Source: Paracoccus sp041927875 (GTDB taxonomy: Bacteria; Pseudomonadota; Alphaproteobacteria; Rhodobacterales; Rhodobacteraceae). From it: a stretch of 64,000 bases of DNA. The DNA lies in NCBI RefSeq assembly GCF_041927875.1, contig NZ_JBHFHN010000001.1; one strand, written 5' to 3'. The position numbers and the translations under genes are program-made. Under the pieces are notes generated by a model, which ran no database searches, had not been told where the DNA came from, and saw nothing but the letters and a program-made list of their open reading frames with translations. Shown here one piece after another: positions 44,409 through 52,657 of this stretch (its first letter is position 1; every line of letters begins with the position of its first letter).

Positions 44409-44774
44409 GATGCCACCGGCCAAGGTGATCGCCCGGCCCTCGGACAGGGCCGCGATCAGCAGTTCCAGATGACGGCGCAGATCGTAATCGGCCCGCCCCT
44501 CGCGGCGGGCCGTTTCAATGGCGGCCTCCGCCGCCAGCAGGCGCGTCAGCGCCAGCACCGGGCCGGGCAGGGCGGGCAGGCCGGTCAGCCGCGCCAGCAC
44601 CCGGCGGCGGTCGTAATAGGCCATTCCCAGACGCGCCGCACCGATCAGCTTGCGCGGCCTGCGCAGCGCCATCAGCTCGGCCACCAGACCCGCGGCGACA
44701 TCCGCCTTGGGTGCGGGGGCGGGAAAAGCGACGATGGTGGCGGATTGGAAGTCACGGACGGCAGCGTGGCGCAT
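44388..44774 (-). CDS. DUF6477-family protein
   Basis: The 128-residue protein matches the small DUF6477 family of Rhodobacterales, recognised by the central LRRPRKLIGAARLGMAYYDRRRVLARL stretch (conserved around LRRPR and AARLG). The rest is helical and Ala/Leu-rich. Its function is unknown. It converges with the HerA-like gene, overlapping by 21 bp, and is divergent from the DUF6456 gene. Confidence 0.78.
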   Translation of the reverse strand: MRHAAVRDFQSATIVAFPAPAPKADVAAGLVAELMALRRPRKLIGAARLGMAYYDRRRVLARLTGLPALPGPVLALTRLLAAEAAIETARREGRADYDLRRHLELLIAALSEGRAITLAGGILAGAED

Positions 44775-44953
44775 GGGTCTGTCTTTCTGACGGGGGGCCG
44801 GGAATCACCTGAGGGCCCGCGTTAAGGATGTGTTCATCTTGACCCCGCACAACCGGGCGTTGCGCAAAATTGCCCATCAGCGCGCGGTCGGCAGAGGTTT
44901 CCTTATCACTTTGTCAACAATTCTCGGCGGCACGGGCCTTCGGAACGGCGTCG

Positions 44954-44968
44954 TTAACCAACGGGTAA
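44954..44968 (+). promoter_or_regulatory. possible CtrA-type box before the DUF6456 gene
   Basis: TTAA-N7-GTAA resembles the CtrA half-site pair TTAA-N7-TTAA with one mismatch. It lies 75 bp before the chosen start, between the divergent DUF6477 and DUF6456 genes. Confidence 0.4.
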
Positions 44969-45042
44969 CGCGGCTGAATCGAAGGTTAAGCCAGAGCGCC
45001 ACGTTGGCGCCGTTTCGTGACACACAGAGGACCAGTCAAACC

Positions 45043-46338
45043 ATGACCACCTGCGATCCGTGCCGGGCCGCCGCCGTGGCGTCCAGCCCCGCCCGCGCCG
45101 TGCCCTGGCCCGCCACTCTTGCCGCCGAACCCGCGCTGGCGGCCTTGCCTGATGATGCGCGGCTGTATCTGGCGCATGTCGAAGGCGGCGTGCCGTTGCG
45201 TGAACTGGCCCGGTCGCTGGGCTGCCATCCCTCGACCATCCTGCGCCGCGTCCGCCGAACCGAGATCCGCCGCGAAGACCCGCTGATCGACGCCGCGCTG
45301 TCGCGGCTGGCCAGCACCACCCGCCACCCTGCCGCCCCCGTTTCTGCCCATCAGCCCAAGGACACCGCCATGACCGCCCCCCTGCGCAATGCCTCTGCCA
45401 CCTCGCTGCGTGCCGAAGACGAAACCCGGCGCATCCTGCGCCGTCTGGCCGAACCCAATGCCTGCCTGGCCATTGCCGAGGGCATGGACAAGGGCGTGGT
45501 GATGCGCGGATCGGTGCGCACCGCGATTCTGGATCGCCACCTGGCCGAGGCCTTCGCGCTGAACGACTGGATCGCCGCGCAGCCGCTGGCTGATGCCGAG
45601 GGCGGCGCGCGCCCCACCCGCATCGCGCGTTATCGGCTGACCGCCGCGGGACGCCAGCATCTGCGCGCGCTGATCGAGGAGGCCGATGCCCGCCAACCCG
45701 GTTGCCTGCCGCGCGCGGGCGATTTCGGCCCCGCCGATCCGGTCTGCCCCCCGAATGCCGCGCCCGACGGCATGGCCGAACCCGCCGCGCAATACGACGC
45801 CCCCCATGCCGGGCCTGCGGCGGGGGCGGCGCACAAGATCTGGGGCGACCGGGTGCTGGCCGATCCGCAGGACGGCCGCCGCCGCCGGATGCGCGTCAAC
45901 CTTGCCGAAAGCCCGCTGACTGCCATGGCGCGGCGGCGCGACCGCGATGGCACGCTGTTTCTGACCGATGATCTGGTGGCCGCGGGTGAACGCCTGCGCG
46001 AGGATTTTGAACTGGCGCAGATGGGGCCGCGCGTGGCGCAGAACTGGGAACGCTTCCTGACCGGCGGCGGTGATCGCGGCCAGTTTTCCCAGGCCGGTGG
46101 CGGCGGCACCAGTGGCGAGCGGGCGCGCGACCGGGTGGCGGCGGCGCTGCGCGATCTGGGCCCCGGCCTTGGCGACATGGTGCTGCGGGTCTGCTGCTTT
46201 CTGGAAGGGGTCGAGACCGCCGAGCAGCGCCTGGGTTGGTCGGCGCGGTCAGGCAAGATCGTGCTGCGCATCGCGCTGCTGCGCCTGAAGCGTCATTACG
46301 CCGACACCTATGGCGCGGCCAGCCCGATGATCGGTTGA
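45043..46338 (+). CDS. helix-turn-helix protein with C-terminal DUF6456 domain
   Basis: The 431-residue protein has an N-terminal helix-turn-helix (about 45-80, LRELARSLGCHPSTILRRVRR), a middle segment like a winged helix (about 120-210), and a C-terminal DUF6456 domain (about 280-425). Conserved stretches are LAESPLTAMARRR, AGERLREDFELAQMGPRVAQNWE and AEQRLGWSARSGKIVLRIAL. It is probably a DNA-binding regulator of a family confined to alphaproteobacteria. The ATG at 45043 is chosen; the frame is open to 44830, but that part overlaps the promoter-like region. Confidence 0.78.
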   Translation: MTTCDPCRAAAVASSPARAVPWPATLAAEPALAALPDDARLYLAHVEGGVPLRELARSLGCHPSTILRRVRRTEIRREDPLIDAALSRLASTTRHPAAPVSAHQPKDTAMTAPLRNASATSLRAEDETRRILRRLAEPNACLAIAEGMDKGVVMRGSVRTAILDRHLAEAFALNDWIAAQPLADAEGGARPTRIARYRLTAAGRQHLRALIEEADARQPGCLPRAGDFGPADPVCPPNAAPDGMAEPAAQYDAPHAGPAAGAAHKIWGDRVLADPQDGRRRRMRVNLAESPLTAMARRRDRDGTLFLTDDLVAAGERLREDFELAQMGPRVAQNWERFLTGGGDRGQFSQAGGGGTSGERARDRVAAALRDLGPGLGDMVLRVCCFLEGVETAEQRLGWSARSGKIVLRIALLRLKRHYADTYGAASPMIG

Positions 46339-46354
46339 CGCCCGCAGAATGCCA

Positions 46355-46380
46355 AACGGGCCGCCCTTGGGCGGCCCGTT
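46355..46380. terminator. bidirectional terminator between DUF6456 gene and aquaporin
   Basis: A 12-bp inverted repeat AACGGGCCGCCC/GGGCGGCCCGTT lies between the convergent stops. The T-runs on both sides are short, so the call is moderate. Confidence 0.7.
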
Positions 46381-46398
46381 CCTTTGCTTCAGGCGCGA

Positions 46399-47088
46399 TC
46401 AGCGATGCGCCGAGCGGGTGATCCCCATCCCGTGCAGCAGGCCAGCCAGGGCGCCCCCGGCCAGCGGTGCCGCGATGAACACCCACAGATCGGCCAGGGC
46501 CTTGCCGCCCACGAACACTGCCGGGCCGATCGACCGCGCCGGGTTCACCGACACGCCGGTCACGTTGATGCCGACCAGATGGATGCCCGCCAGCGTCAGG
46601 CCGATGGCCAGACCGGCAAAGCCCGCGGGCGCATCGGTCTGGGTCGCGCCCAGGATCACGGTGACGAACAAGAGCGTCGCCACGAACTCGAACACCAGGG
46701 CGGCCATCAGGCTGTATTCGCCGTTATAGCCCGCGCCGAACCCGTTCTGGCCCAGCCCGTTTCCGGCCAGCGTATAGCCCGCCTTGCCCGAGGCGATCAG
46801 ATAGATCACGAAGGCCGCCGCGATGGCGCCGATGATCTGGGCGATCACATAGGTGATGAAGTCGCTGACCGTCATGCGGCCCGACACCAGGAAACCCAGG
46901 CTGACCGCCGGGTTCAGTTGCGCGCCCGAAATCGCGCCCAGACCGTAGGCCGCCGCGACAATCGACAGGCCAAAGGCCATGGCGATGCCGTGAAACCCGA
47001 TCTGCTGTCCCATCAGAACCGCGGAACCGACACCAAAGAACACCAGAATGAATGTGCCGATCATCTCGGCGATGGCTTTTTTGCTCAT
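46399..47088 (-). CDS. aqpZ: aquaporin Z-type water channel
   Basis: The 229-residue protein has six membrane segments and both pore motifs: NPA at 59-61 (QLNPAVS) and NPA in SVNPARS, followed by the selectivity-filter Arg. The His of the filter is present in AGIHLVGI. The short length and the Arg/His pair fit the water-specific AqpZ branch, not glycerol facilitators. The first NPA is preceded by Gln-Leu where His-Phe is usual. The start at 47088 follows GGAGAGCAAG. It is divergent from lipA. Confidence 0.9.
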   Translation of the reverse strand: MSKKAIAEMIGTFILVFFGVGSAVLMGQQIGFHGIAMAFGLSIVAAAYGLGAISGAQLNPAVSLGFLVSGRMTVSDFITYVIAQIIGAIAAAFVIYLIASGKAGYTLAGNGLGQNGFGAGYNGEYSLMAALVFEFVATLLFVTVILGATQTDAPAGFAGLAIGLTLAGIHLVGINVTGVSVNPARSIGPAVFVGGKALADLWVFIAAPLAGGALAGLLHGMGITRSAHR

Positions 47089-47195
47089 CTTGCTCTCCGC
47101 TTGGGGGGCGTCCCCCGTGTTTTCCGCTGCGCGATTGCGCCCGGACCGAACACAGACTATCTGAAAGACAGGCGAACCGGATGGGGGAAACTGCA

Positions 47196-48203
47196 ATGGC
47201 AACGAACCGTGATGTGGATGCGGCAGCCATCGGCCATAACGGCGGCCCCGATCTGAACGCCGTCCAGCCACCGCGCCTGCGCCACCCCGAGAAGGCCCAT
47301 CGCCCCGATCAGGAGCAGCCCAAGAAACCGGCGTGGATCCGGGTCAAGGCGCCCACCTCGCAGGGCTACAAGGACACCCGCGACATCCTGCGCAAGGGCA
47401 ACCTGTCCACCGTCTGCGAAGAGGCCGGCTGCCCGAACGTGGGCGAATGCTGGTCGCAGGGCCATGCCACGATGATGATCATGGGCGAGATCTGCACCCG
47501 CGGCTGTTCGTTCTGCAATGTCATCACCGGCAAGCCCGACGCGCTGGACGCCTTTGAGCCCGGTCGCGTCGCCCATGCGGTGCAGCAACTGGGGCTGAAA
47601 CATGTCGTCATCACCTCGGTCGACCGGGACGATCTGGCCGATGGCGGGGCGGAACATTTCGCCCAGACGATCCGCGCCATCCGTCACCGCAGCCCCGGCT
47701 CGACCATCGAGGTGCTGACCCCCGATTTCCTGAAATGCAGCGCGCAGGCGCTGGAAACCGTGGTCGCCGCGCGCCCCGATGTGTTCAACCACAACCTTGA
47801 AACCGTGCCCGGCCTTTACCCGACCGTGCGGCCCGGCGCGCGCTATTTCCACAGCCTGCGCCTGCTGCAACGGGTGAAAGAGCTCGACCCGGCGATCTTT
47901 ACCAAATCCGGCATCATGGTTGGCCTGGGCGAGGATCGCCAGTCGGTCTTGCAGGTGATGGACGACATGCGCGCGGCCGAGATCGACTTTCTGACCATCG
48001 GACAGTATCTGCAACCGACCCCCAAACACCACCGGGTCGACCGCTTCGTCACGCCGGATGAGTTCGCAAGCTACGAAAAATCGGCGTTCGGCAAGGGCTT
48101 CCTGATGGTTTCGGCGACGCCGCTGACGCGGTCGTCCTATCACGCGGGGGATGATTTCGCCCGGTTGCGCGCCGCGCGTCAGGCGAAGCTGGCGCAGAAC
48201 TAG
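47196..48203 (+). CDS. lipA: lipoyl synthase
   Basis: LipA inserts two sulfurs into protein-bound octanoyl chains to form lipoate. The 335-residue radical-SAM enzyme has the auxiliary cluster ligands Cys74, Cys79 and Cys85 (CEEAGCPNVGEC), the radical-SAM ligands Cys100, Cys104 and Cys107 (CTRGCSFC), and the C-terminal RSSYHAG with the Ser ligand. I use the ATG at 47196; another is at 47181. A small membrane protein gene overlaps its end on the other strand, and a Coq10-like gene follows. Confidence 0.96.
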   Translation: MATNRDVDAAAIGHNGGPDLNAVQPPRLRHPEKAHRPDQEQPKKPAWIRVKAPTSQGYKDTRDILRKGNLSTVCEEAGCPNVGECWSQGHATMMIMGEICTRGCSFCNVITGKPDALDAFEPGRVAHAVQQLGLKHVVITSVDRDDLADGGAEHFAQTIRAIRHRSPGSTIEVLTPDFLKCSAQALETVVAARPDVFNHNLETVPGLYPTVRPGARYFHSLRLLQRVKELDPAIFTKSGIMVGLGEDRQSVLQVMDDMRAAEIDFLTIGQYLQPTPKHHRVDRFVTPDEFASYEKSAFGKGFLMVSATPLTRSSYHAGDDFARLRAARQAKLAQN

Positions 48204-48385
48204 GGCCGCGCCAGCGATCCGCGCGGCGCCCCCTGCATCACCGCCCAGTCCGGCCACAGCCCCGCCTTTTCCAGCCCGACCAGCGCCAGGCCGATGGCGA
48301 TCACCGCGAACACCAGGGCCACCATCCGCGCCGAAGGCGGATTGCGCGCCCATTGCGCCATCCGCAGCAGCCACCGCATGTCCAT
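48200..48385 (-). CDS. small conserved membrane protein
   Basis: The 61-residue protein has a basic start (MDMRWLLRMAQWARNPPS), one membrane segment (about 20-40), and a short tail with WPDWA. Small proteins of this form sit between lipA and the Coq10-like gene in related genomes, as I recall. A GGAAAGG site precedes the ATG at 48385. It overlaps the end of lipA by four bases. Function unknown. Confidence 0.62.
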   Translation of the reverse strand: MDMRWLLRMAQWARNPPSARMVALVFAVIAIGLALVGLEKAGLWPDWAVMQGAPRGSLARP

Positions 48386-48466
48386 CTGACGCACCTTTCC
48401 GCGCAGTTCACCCTTGATCTTTGCCCCCTTAGCGGAAACTAAGGCGCAGGTCATCCAGTTGTTGCC

Positions 48467-48922
48467 ATGCCCAAACACGCCGAAACCCGTCAACTGCCCT
48501 ATAGCGCGCAACAGATGTATGATCTGGTTGCCGATGTCGCCCGCTACCCCGAGTTCCTGCCCTGGAACAGCGCCGCGCGGGTGCGCCAGGCCACGCCGCA
48601 GGGCGACGGCTCGGTTCTGGTCGAGGCCGATCTGGTGATCTCGTTCAAGGTGTTCCGCGAACGCTTCGGCAGCCGGGTGCGACTGTGGCCCGATGCCGAT
48701 CCCTTGCGCATCGACACCGAATATCTGGACGGCCCGTTCCGCTATCTGACAAGCGGCTGGACCTTTGCCGACCGGCCCGAGGGCGGTTGCGACGTGGCCT
48801 TCCATGTCGATTTCGAGTTCCGCAACCCGATTCTGCAAAAGGTGATCGGCGTCGTGTTCAATGAGGCGATGCACCGCATCGTCCGCGCCTTTGAGGACCG
48901 CGCCCACGCGCTGTATGGCTAG
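48467..48922 (+). CDS. Coq10/RatA-like START-domain protein
   Basis: The 151-residue protein is a single START/cyclase-type fold: YSAQQMYDLVADVARYPEFLPW is the family's opening, and FEFRNPILQKVIGVVFNEAMHRIVRAFEDRA its long closing helix. In mitochondria and alphaproteobacteria such proteins bind ubiquinone and support its use in respiration; an E. coli homologue (RatA) was reported to act on ribosomes. The alphaproteobacterial context next to lipA favours the quinone role. It converges on the TlpA-like gene, sharing four bases. Confidence 0.85.
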   Translation: MPKHAETRQLPYSAQQMYDLVADVARYPEFLPWNSAARVRQATPQGDGSVLVEADLVISFKVFRERFGSRVRLWPDADPLRIDTEYLDGPFRYLTSGWTFADRPEGGCDVAFHVDFEFRNPILQKVIGVVFNEAMHRIVRAFEDRAHALYG

Positions 48923-49728
48923 GGCGCGGCGCGCAGTCGGGCGATGTCGCGGGCCAGCACCTCGGGGGCGATCTCGCCCAGATGCAGGCGCGCGACCTGA
49001 CCATCGGTCCCGATGAACAGCGTCACCGGCAGGCCGCGCAGCCGGTAGTGGCTGGCCAGCCCGCTGGCGGGATCCAGCAGCATGTGTTCGGGCATCGCCA
49101 GCCCCGCCTGGGTCAGGTGGTCGCGCACCACGCTGGCGGTTTCGCCCTGATTGGCGAACAGAAAGGTCACGTCAGGTGTGGCGGCGGCGGTGTCGATCAA
49201 CATCGGCAATTCGCGCCGGCAGGGCGGACACCAGGTCGCCCACAGGTTGATGACCATCGGCCGCCCGGCCAGGTCGGCAGGCACCGTCGCGCCGCGGCCA
49301 TCGACATGGGCCAGGGCCAGATCGGGCAGGGGGCGCGGGGCAGGGGCCGATGTCAGCGCGGTCATCAGCAGCACCGCAAGGCCCGCCGCCCCGACCGGCA
49401 GCGCCGCATGAGGCCAGAGCGCCACCGGGCGCAGCCGCCAGACCGTCCAGCCCCAGGCGGCGACCAGACCGGCGGGCCACCAGAAGCCGCCCTGCCAGAT
49501 CGCCGCGATGCGCCACAGCCCCGGCCAGAAGGCGCCCAGGTTCAGCGCGACATGGCCCAGACGGCCCGCGATGACGAAGATCACCACCACCTGCCAGGCC
49601 CAGGTCGCGATCGCGGCCCGCCGCCCCCGGCCAATGATCTCGGCGGCGATCAGAAAGGCGGCGATGGCCAGAATGGCGGTGAACCGCTCGGTCGAAAACA
49701 CCAGCGGGCCAAGGCTGACGGCGTTCAT
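48919..49728 (-). CDS. TlpA-family thioredoxin with polytopic membrane N-terminus
   Basis: The 269-residue protein ends in a TlpA/ResA-type thioredoxin domain (about 130-269) with the active site WCPPC, Cys167 and Cys170, and the cis-Pro in LPVTLF. Before it are about 125 residues with four membrane segments. The opening VSLGPLVFSTERFTAILAI resembles the start of prolipoprotein diacylglyceryl transferase (Lgt), but the Lgt catalytic part is missing. The redox domain should face the periplasm. The DUF302 gene lies five bp upstream, so they form an operon. Confidence 0.85.
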   Translation of the reverse strand: MNAVSLGPLVFSTERFTAILAIAAFLIAAEIIGRGRRAAIATWAWQVVVIFVIAGRLGHVALNLGAFWPGLWRIAAIWQGGFWWPAGLVAAWGWTVWRLRPVALWPHAALPVGAAGLAVLLMTALTSAPAPRPLPDLALAHVDGRGATVPADLAGRPMVINLWATWCPPCRRELPMLIDTAAATPDVTFLFANQGETASVVRDHLTQAGLAMPEHMLLDPASGLASHYRLRGLPVTLFIGTDGQVARLHLGEIAPEVLARDIARLRAAP

Positions 49729-49733
49729 CGGGC

Positions 49734-50120
49734 CTAGATCGCGGCGATGACGCGGGTCAGGATCGCCTTGACCTCGGCCATGGCGGCGCTGACTTCGGGG
49801 TTGCCCACGGCTTTCATTGAGGCGACGGGATCCACCGCGCTGACCTCGACCCCGCCGTCAACCTCGCGCAGGATGACGTTGCAGGGCAGCATCGTGCCGA
49901 TCCGCGGCTCGGCCGTCAGCGCGCGATAGGCATGGCCCGGATGGCAGGCGCCCAGGATGCGATAACCGGGCAGATCCTTGTCCAGCTTTTTCTTCATCGT
50001 TGCCTGCACGTCGATTTCGGTCAGCACACCGAAACCGTTGGCGGTCAGCGCGGCACGGGTGCGCGGGTCGATCTGATCCAGCGTCGCATCGGGGAACAGA
50101 CGGTCGATGGAATAGCTCAT
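49734..50120 (-). CDS. DUF302-family protein
   Basis: The 128-residue protein is a DUF302 domain: the FGVLTEIDVQATMKKKLDKDLPGYRILGACHPGHAYRAL region and MLPCNVILREVDGG are the conserved parts, with Cys in each. There is no signal peptide. Function unknown; some members are linked to metal or redox stress. It is the first gene of an operon with the TlpA-like protein, which suggests a redox link. Confidence 0.85.
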   Translation of the reverse strand: MSYSIDRLFPDATLDQIDPRTRAALTANGFGVLTEIDVQATMKKKLDKDLPGYRILGACHPGHAYRALTAEPRIGTMLPCNVILREVDGGVEVSAVDPVASMKAVGNPEVSAAMAEVKAILTRVIAAI

Positions 50121-50225
50121 GGCGCCCTCATGCGGTTAAAGGTCCATGGTGGCCGCGCCGTCCGCCGGGGTCAATGCGCCATCTGGCCGCGTGATTAGGT
50201 GGCTTGATCGGGTGGCGCGGGCGGG

Positions 50226-50777
50226 TCAGGATGGCGTGCCGATCGCGGCGCCGGTGCGCGTCGCACACCAGATGACGCGGGTGATCCCCGGTCCGGGGTT
50301 CAGCGTGGAAAAGCCGTGGCTGGCGCCGAAATGCAGCGTCTCGCCGCAGGCAAGCGGATGGCGCATCTCGCCCGCATCCACCACCAGCGAGCCTTCCACC
50401 ACAATCAGCAACACATCGCCGGGGCAATGGTCGACCCGGTGGCGCTGACCCGGCTGGGCAATCTGCACGGCGGCGGTCAGATGGCCTTCGCCCATCTCGC
50501 GTGTCAGCGCCTGGATGCCGCTGCCGTTGATCGCCCCGGCCATGCTGCCGCGCATCGGCGCAAAGCCCTGATGCGTTGCGCCGCCCAGCAGTTGACTGGG
50601 CGATACCTCAAGCACCCGGGCGATCGCCGCCAGCGACGCCAGTGACGGCGCCGCAATGTCGCGTTCGATCTGCGAGATGAAGCCGACCGACAGACCGGTC
50701 GCATCGGCGACCTGCTGCATGATCATGCCCTTTTGCTTGCGTGCCCGCCGCAGCTTGTCGCCCAGTGACACCGCCAT
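50226..50777 (-). CDS. XRE-family regulator with C-terminal cupin domain
   Basis: The 183-residue protein has an N-terminal XRE helix-turn-helix (about 7-62, RARKQKGMIMQQVADATGLSVGFISQIERD) and a small-molecule-binding cupin (about 110-178, PGDVLLIVVEG). This design is typical of PuuR-like regulators of amino acid and polyamine genes. It is divergent from a peptide/nickel-type ABC importer and probably controls it. The ATG at 50777 is chosen. Confidence 0.9.
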   Translation of the reverse strand: MAVSLGDKLRRARKQKGMIMQQVADATGLSVGFISQIERDIAAPSLASLAAIARVLEVSPSQLLGGATHQGFAPMRGSMAGAINGSGIQALTREMGEGHLTAAVQIAQPGQRHRVDHCPGDVLLIVVEGSLVVDAGEMRHPLACGETLHFGASHGFSTLNPGPGITRVIWCATRTGAAIGTPS

Positions 50778-50912
50778 GATCCCGTCTTGCACCCTGACAC
50801 CTGCTGACAAAAACAACCGTATAGACTGATTTATTTTCAGCCGTTTGCGAAAGTCAACAAGACTGTGATGAACAGTTCGCGCATTCCTGCTGACCGTGAT
50901 ATCCTGTTGCAG

Positions 50913-50925
50913 GTCACCTTGTGAC
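50913..50925. promoter_or_regulatory. palindrome in the regulator/importer divergent region
   Basis: GTCAC-CTT-GTGAC is a 13-bp inverted repeat in the 272-bp gap between the XRE-cupin gene and the importer. It is a candidate operator; the gap is AT-richer than its surroundings. Confidence 0.4.
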
Positions 50926-51049
50926 GCGGCGTCATACAGAACGGTTCGTTTTCCCCGATTGTCATCGGGATGCGCTTGCCAAATCGGGGCGGGGCGGCCA
51001 AGCTGCGATTGCAGCCCGATCATAACGGGCCTTTCAGGGAGCAACCGAC

Positions 51050-52654
51050 ATGACCTATCTTCCCCGCGCGCGTGGCTTGCTGCTGGCCTCGGCTTTGGCG
51101 CTGTCGCCGGTTCTGGCGCAGGCGGTGTTTGCCGAAACCCCGGCGGATGTGCTGGTTGTCGCGGCCACGATCGACGACATCATCAGCCTGGACCCGGCCC
51201 AAAGCTTCGAGTTCTCGGGCAATGACGTCACCCAGAACCTTTACGACCGGCTGGTCGATTTCAACCCGCTGGCGCTGGACAAGGGCTTTCAGCCCAGCCT
51301 GGCCGAAAGCTGGACGGTCAGCGAGGATGGCAAGACCATCACCCTGAAGATGAAATCCGGCGTCACCTTCCAGTCCGGCAACCCGGTCCGCGCCGAGGAT
51401 GCCGCCTGGTCGATCCAGCGTGCCGTCAAGCTGAACAAATCCCCCGCCTTCATCCTGAACCAGTTCGGGCTGACCGCCGAAAATGTCGATCAGATGGTCA
51501 AGGCCGAGGGCGACAGCGTGTCGATCACCATGGACCAGCCCTATGCGGTGTCCTTTGTGCTGAACTGCCTGACCGCCAGCGTGGCCAGTGTCGTCGACAA
51601 GGAAACCGTGATGGCCAATGCCAGCGGCGACGATCTGGGCAATGCCTGGCTGTCGACCAATTCGGCAGGCTCCGGCCCCTATGTGCTGTCGGCCTGGAAG
51701 CCGAACGAGGTCGTTCAACTGACTGCGAACGAGGCCTATTTCCAGGGCGCCCCCGCGATGAAGCGGGTGATCGTGCGCAACGTGGCCGAGGCAAGCGCGC
51801 AGCGCCTGCAACTTGAGGCGGGCGACATCGACGTGGCGCGCAACCTGACGCCTTCGGATATTCAGGGCATCAGCGGCAACGACAAGATCAAGGTCGTGGA
51901 CGAGCCGCGCGGACGCATCCTGTATATGGGCCTGCAACAGAACGATCCCGTTGCCAGCAACCCCGCCGTGGTGCAGGCGATGCGTCACCTGATCGATTTT
52001 GACGGCATGGCGAACAGCTTCCTCAAGGGTCAGTGGAAGGTGCATCAGTCCTTCCTGCCCGAAGGCTATCTGGGCGCGCTGGCCGACAACCCGTGGACCT
52101 ACGATGTCGAGGCCGCGAAGAAGATCCTGGCCGACGCCGGTGTGACCAATGCGACGATCACCACCAAGGTGCGCGATCTGCGCGAATATCTGGACGTGGC
52201 CCAGACCATCCAGGCCAGCATGGCGCAGGCAGGGATCACGCTGAACATCGAACAGATGACCGGCGCGCAGGTGCTGGATGCCTATCGCGCGCGGCAGGTG
52301 CCGATGTTCCTGGGCGAATGGGGGCCGGATTACGCCGACCCGCAGACGAACGCGGGGGCCTTTGCCGAAAACCCCGACAACAAGGCCGAAAAGGGCAGCA
52401 CCCTGGCCTGGCGCAACAGCTATGACGTGCCCGCCGCCATGCAGGATGCCGTCAAGGCCGCCGTGCTGGAGGGCGACACCGCCAAGCGCACCCAGATGTA
52501 TCTGGACATCCAGAAGCAGTATCAGGCCGAAGCGCCGATCCTGCCCTTGTTCCAGCGCATCGAACAGAACGCGATGCAGCAGAATGTGCAGGGCTGGTCT
52601 GCCGGGGGTGCGGTCACCTCGGTTCAGTATCGCTCGGTCACGAAGGGCGAATAA
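51050..52654 (+). CDS. peptide/nickel-type ABC transporter substrate-binding protein
   Basis: The 534-residue periplasmic protein is a family 5 extracellular solute-binding protein (OppA/DppA/NikA fold). It has a signal peptide (about 1-28) and the family blocks LDPAQSFEFSGNDVTQNLYDRL, SLAESWTVSEDGKTITLKMK and AEDAAWSIQRAV. Two Cys are not obviously paired. The ligand cannot be read; peptides, opines or dipeptide-like compounds are possible. It starts a five-gene operon: binding protein, two permeases, two ATPases. Confidence 0.9.
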   Translation: MTYLPRARGLLLASALALSPVLAQAVFAETPADVLVVAATIDDIISLDPAQSFEFSGNDVTQNLYDRLVDFNPLALDKGFQPSLAESWTVSEDGKTITLKMKSGVTFQSGNPVRAEDAAWSIQRAVKLNKSPAFILNQFGLTAENVDQMVKAEGDSVSITMDQPYAVSFVLNCLTASVASVVDKETVMANASGDDLGNAWLSTNSAGSGPYVLSAWKPNEVVQLTANEAYFQGAPAMKRVIVRNVAEASAQRLQLEAGDIDVARNLTPSDIQGISGNDKIKVVDEPRGRILYMGLQQNDPVASNPAVVQAMRHLIDFDGMANSFLKGQWKVHQSFLPEGYLGALADNPWTYDVEAAKKILADAGVTNATITTKVRDLREYLDVAQTIQASMAQAGITLNIEQMTGAQVLDAYRARQVPMFLGEWGPDYADPQTNAGAFAENPDNKAEKGSTLAWRNSYDVPAAMQDAVKAAVLEGDTAKRTQMYLDIQKQYQAEAPILPLFQRIEQNAMQQNVQGWSAGGAVTSVQYRSVTKGE

Positions 52655-52657
52655 GCG

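Noticed and set aside
49734..50120. DUF302 gene as part of a toxin-antitoxin pair with the RatA-like gene
   Set aside because: The RatA-like protein is a Coq10-type START protein in its usual lipA context; no antitoxin features are seen.
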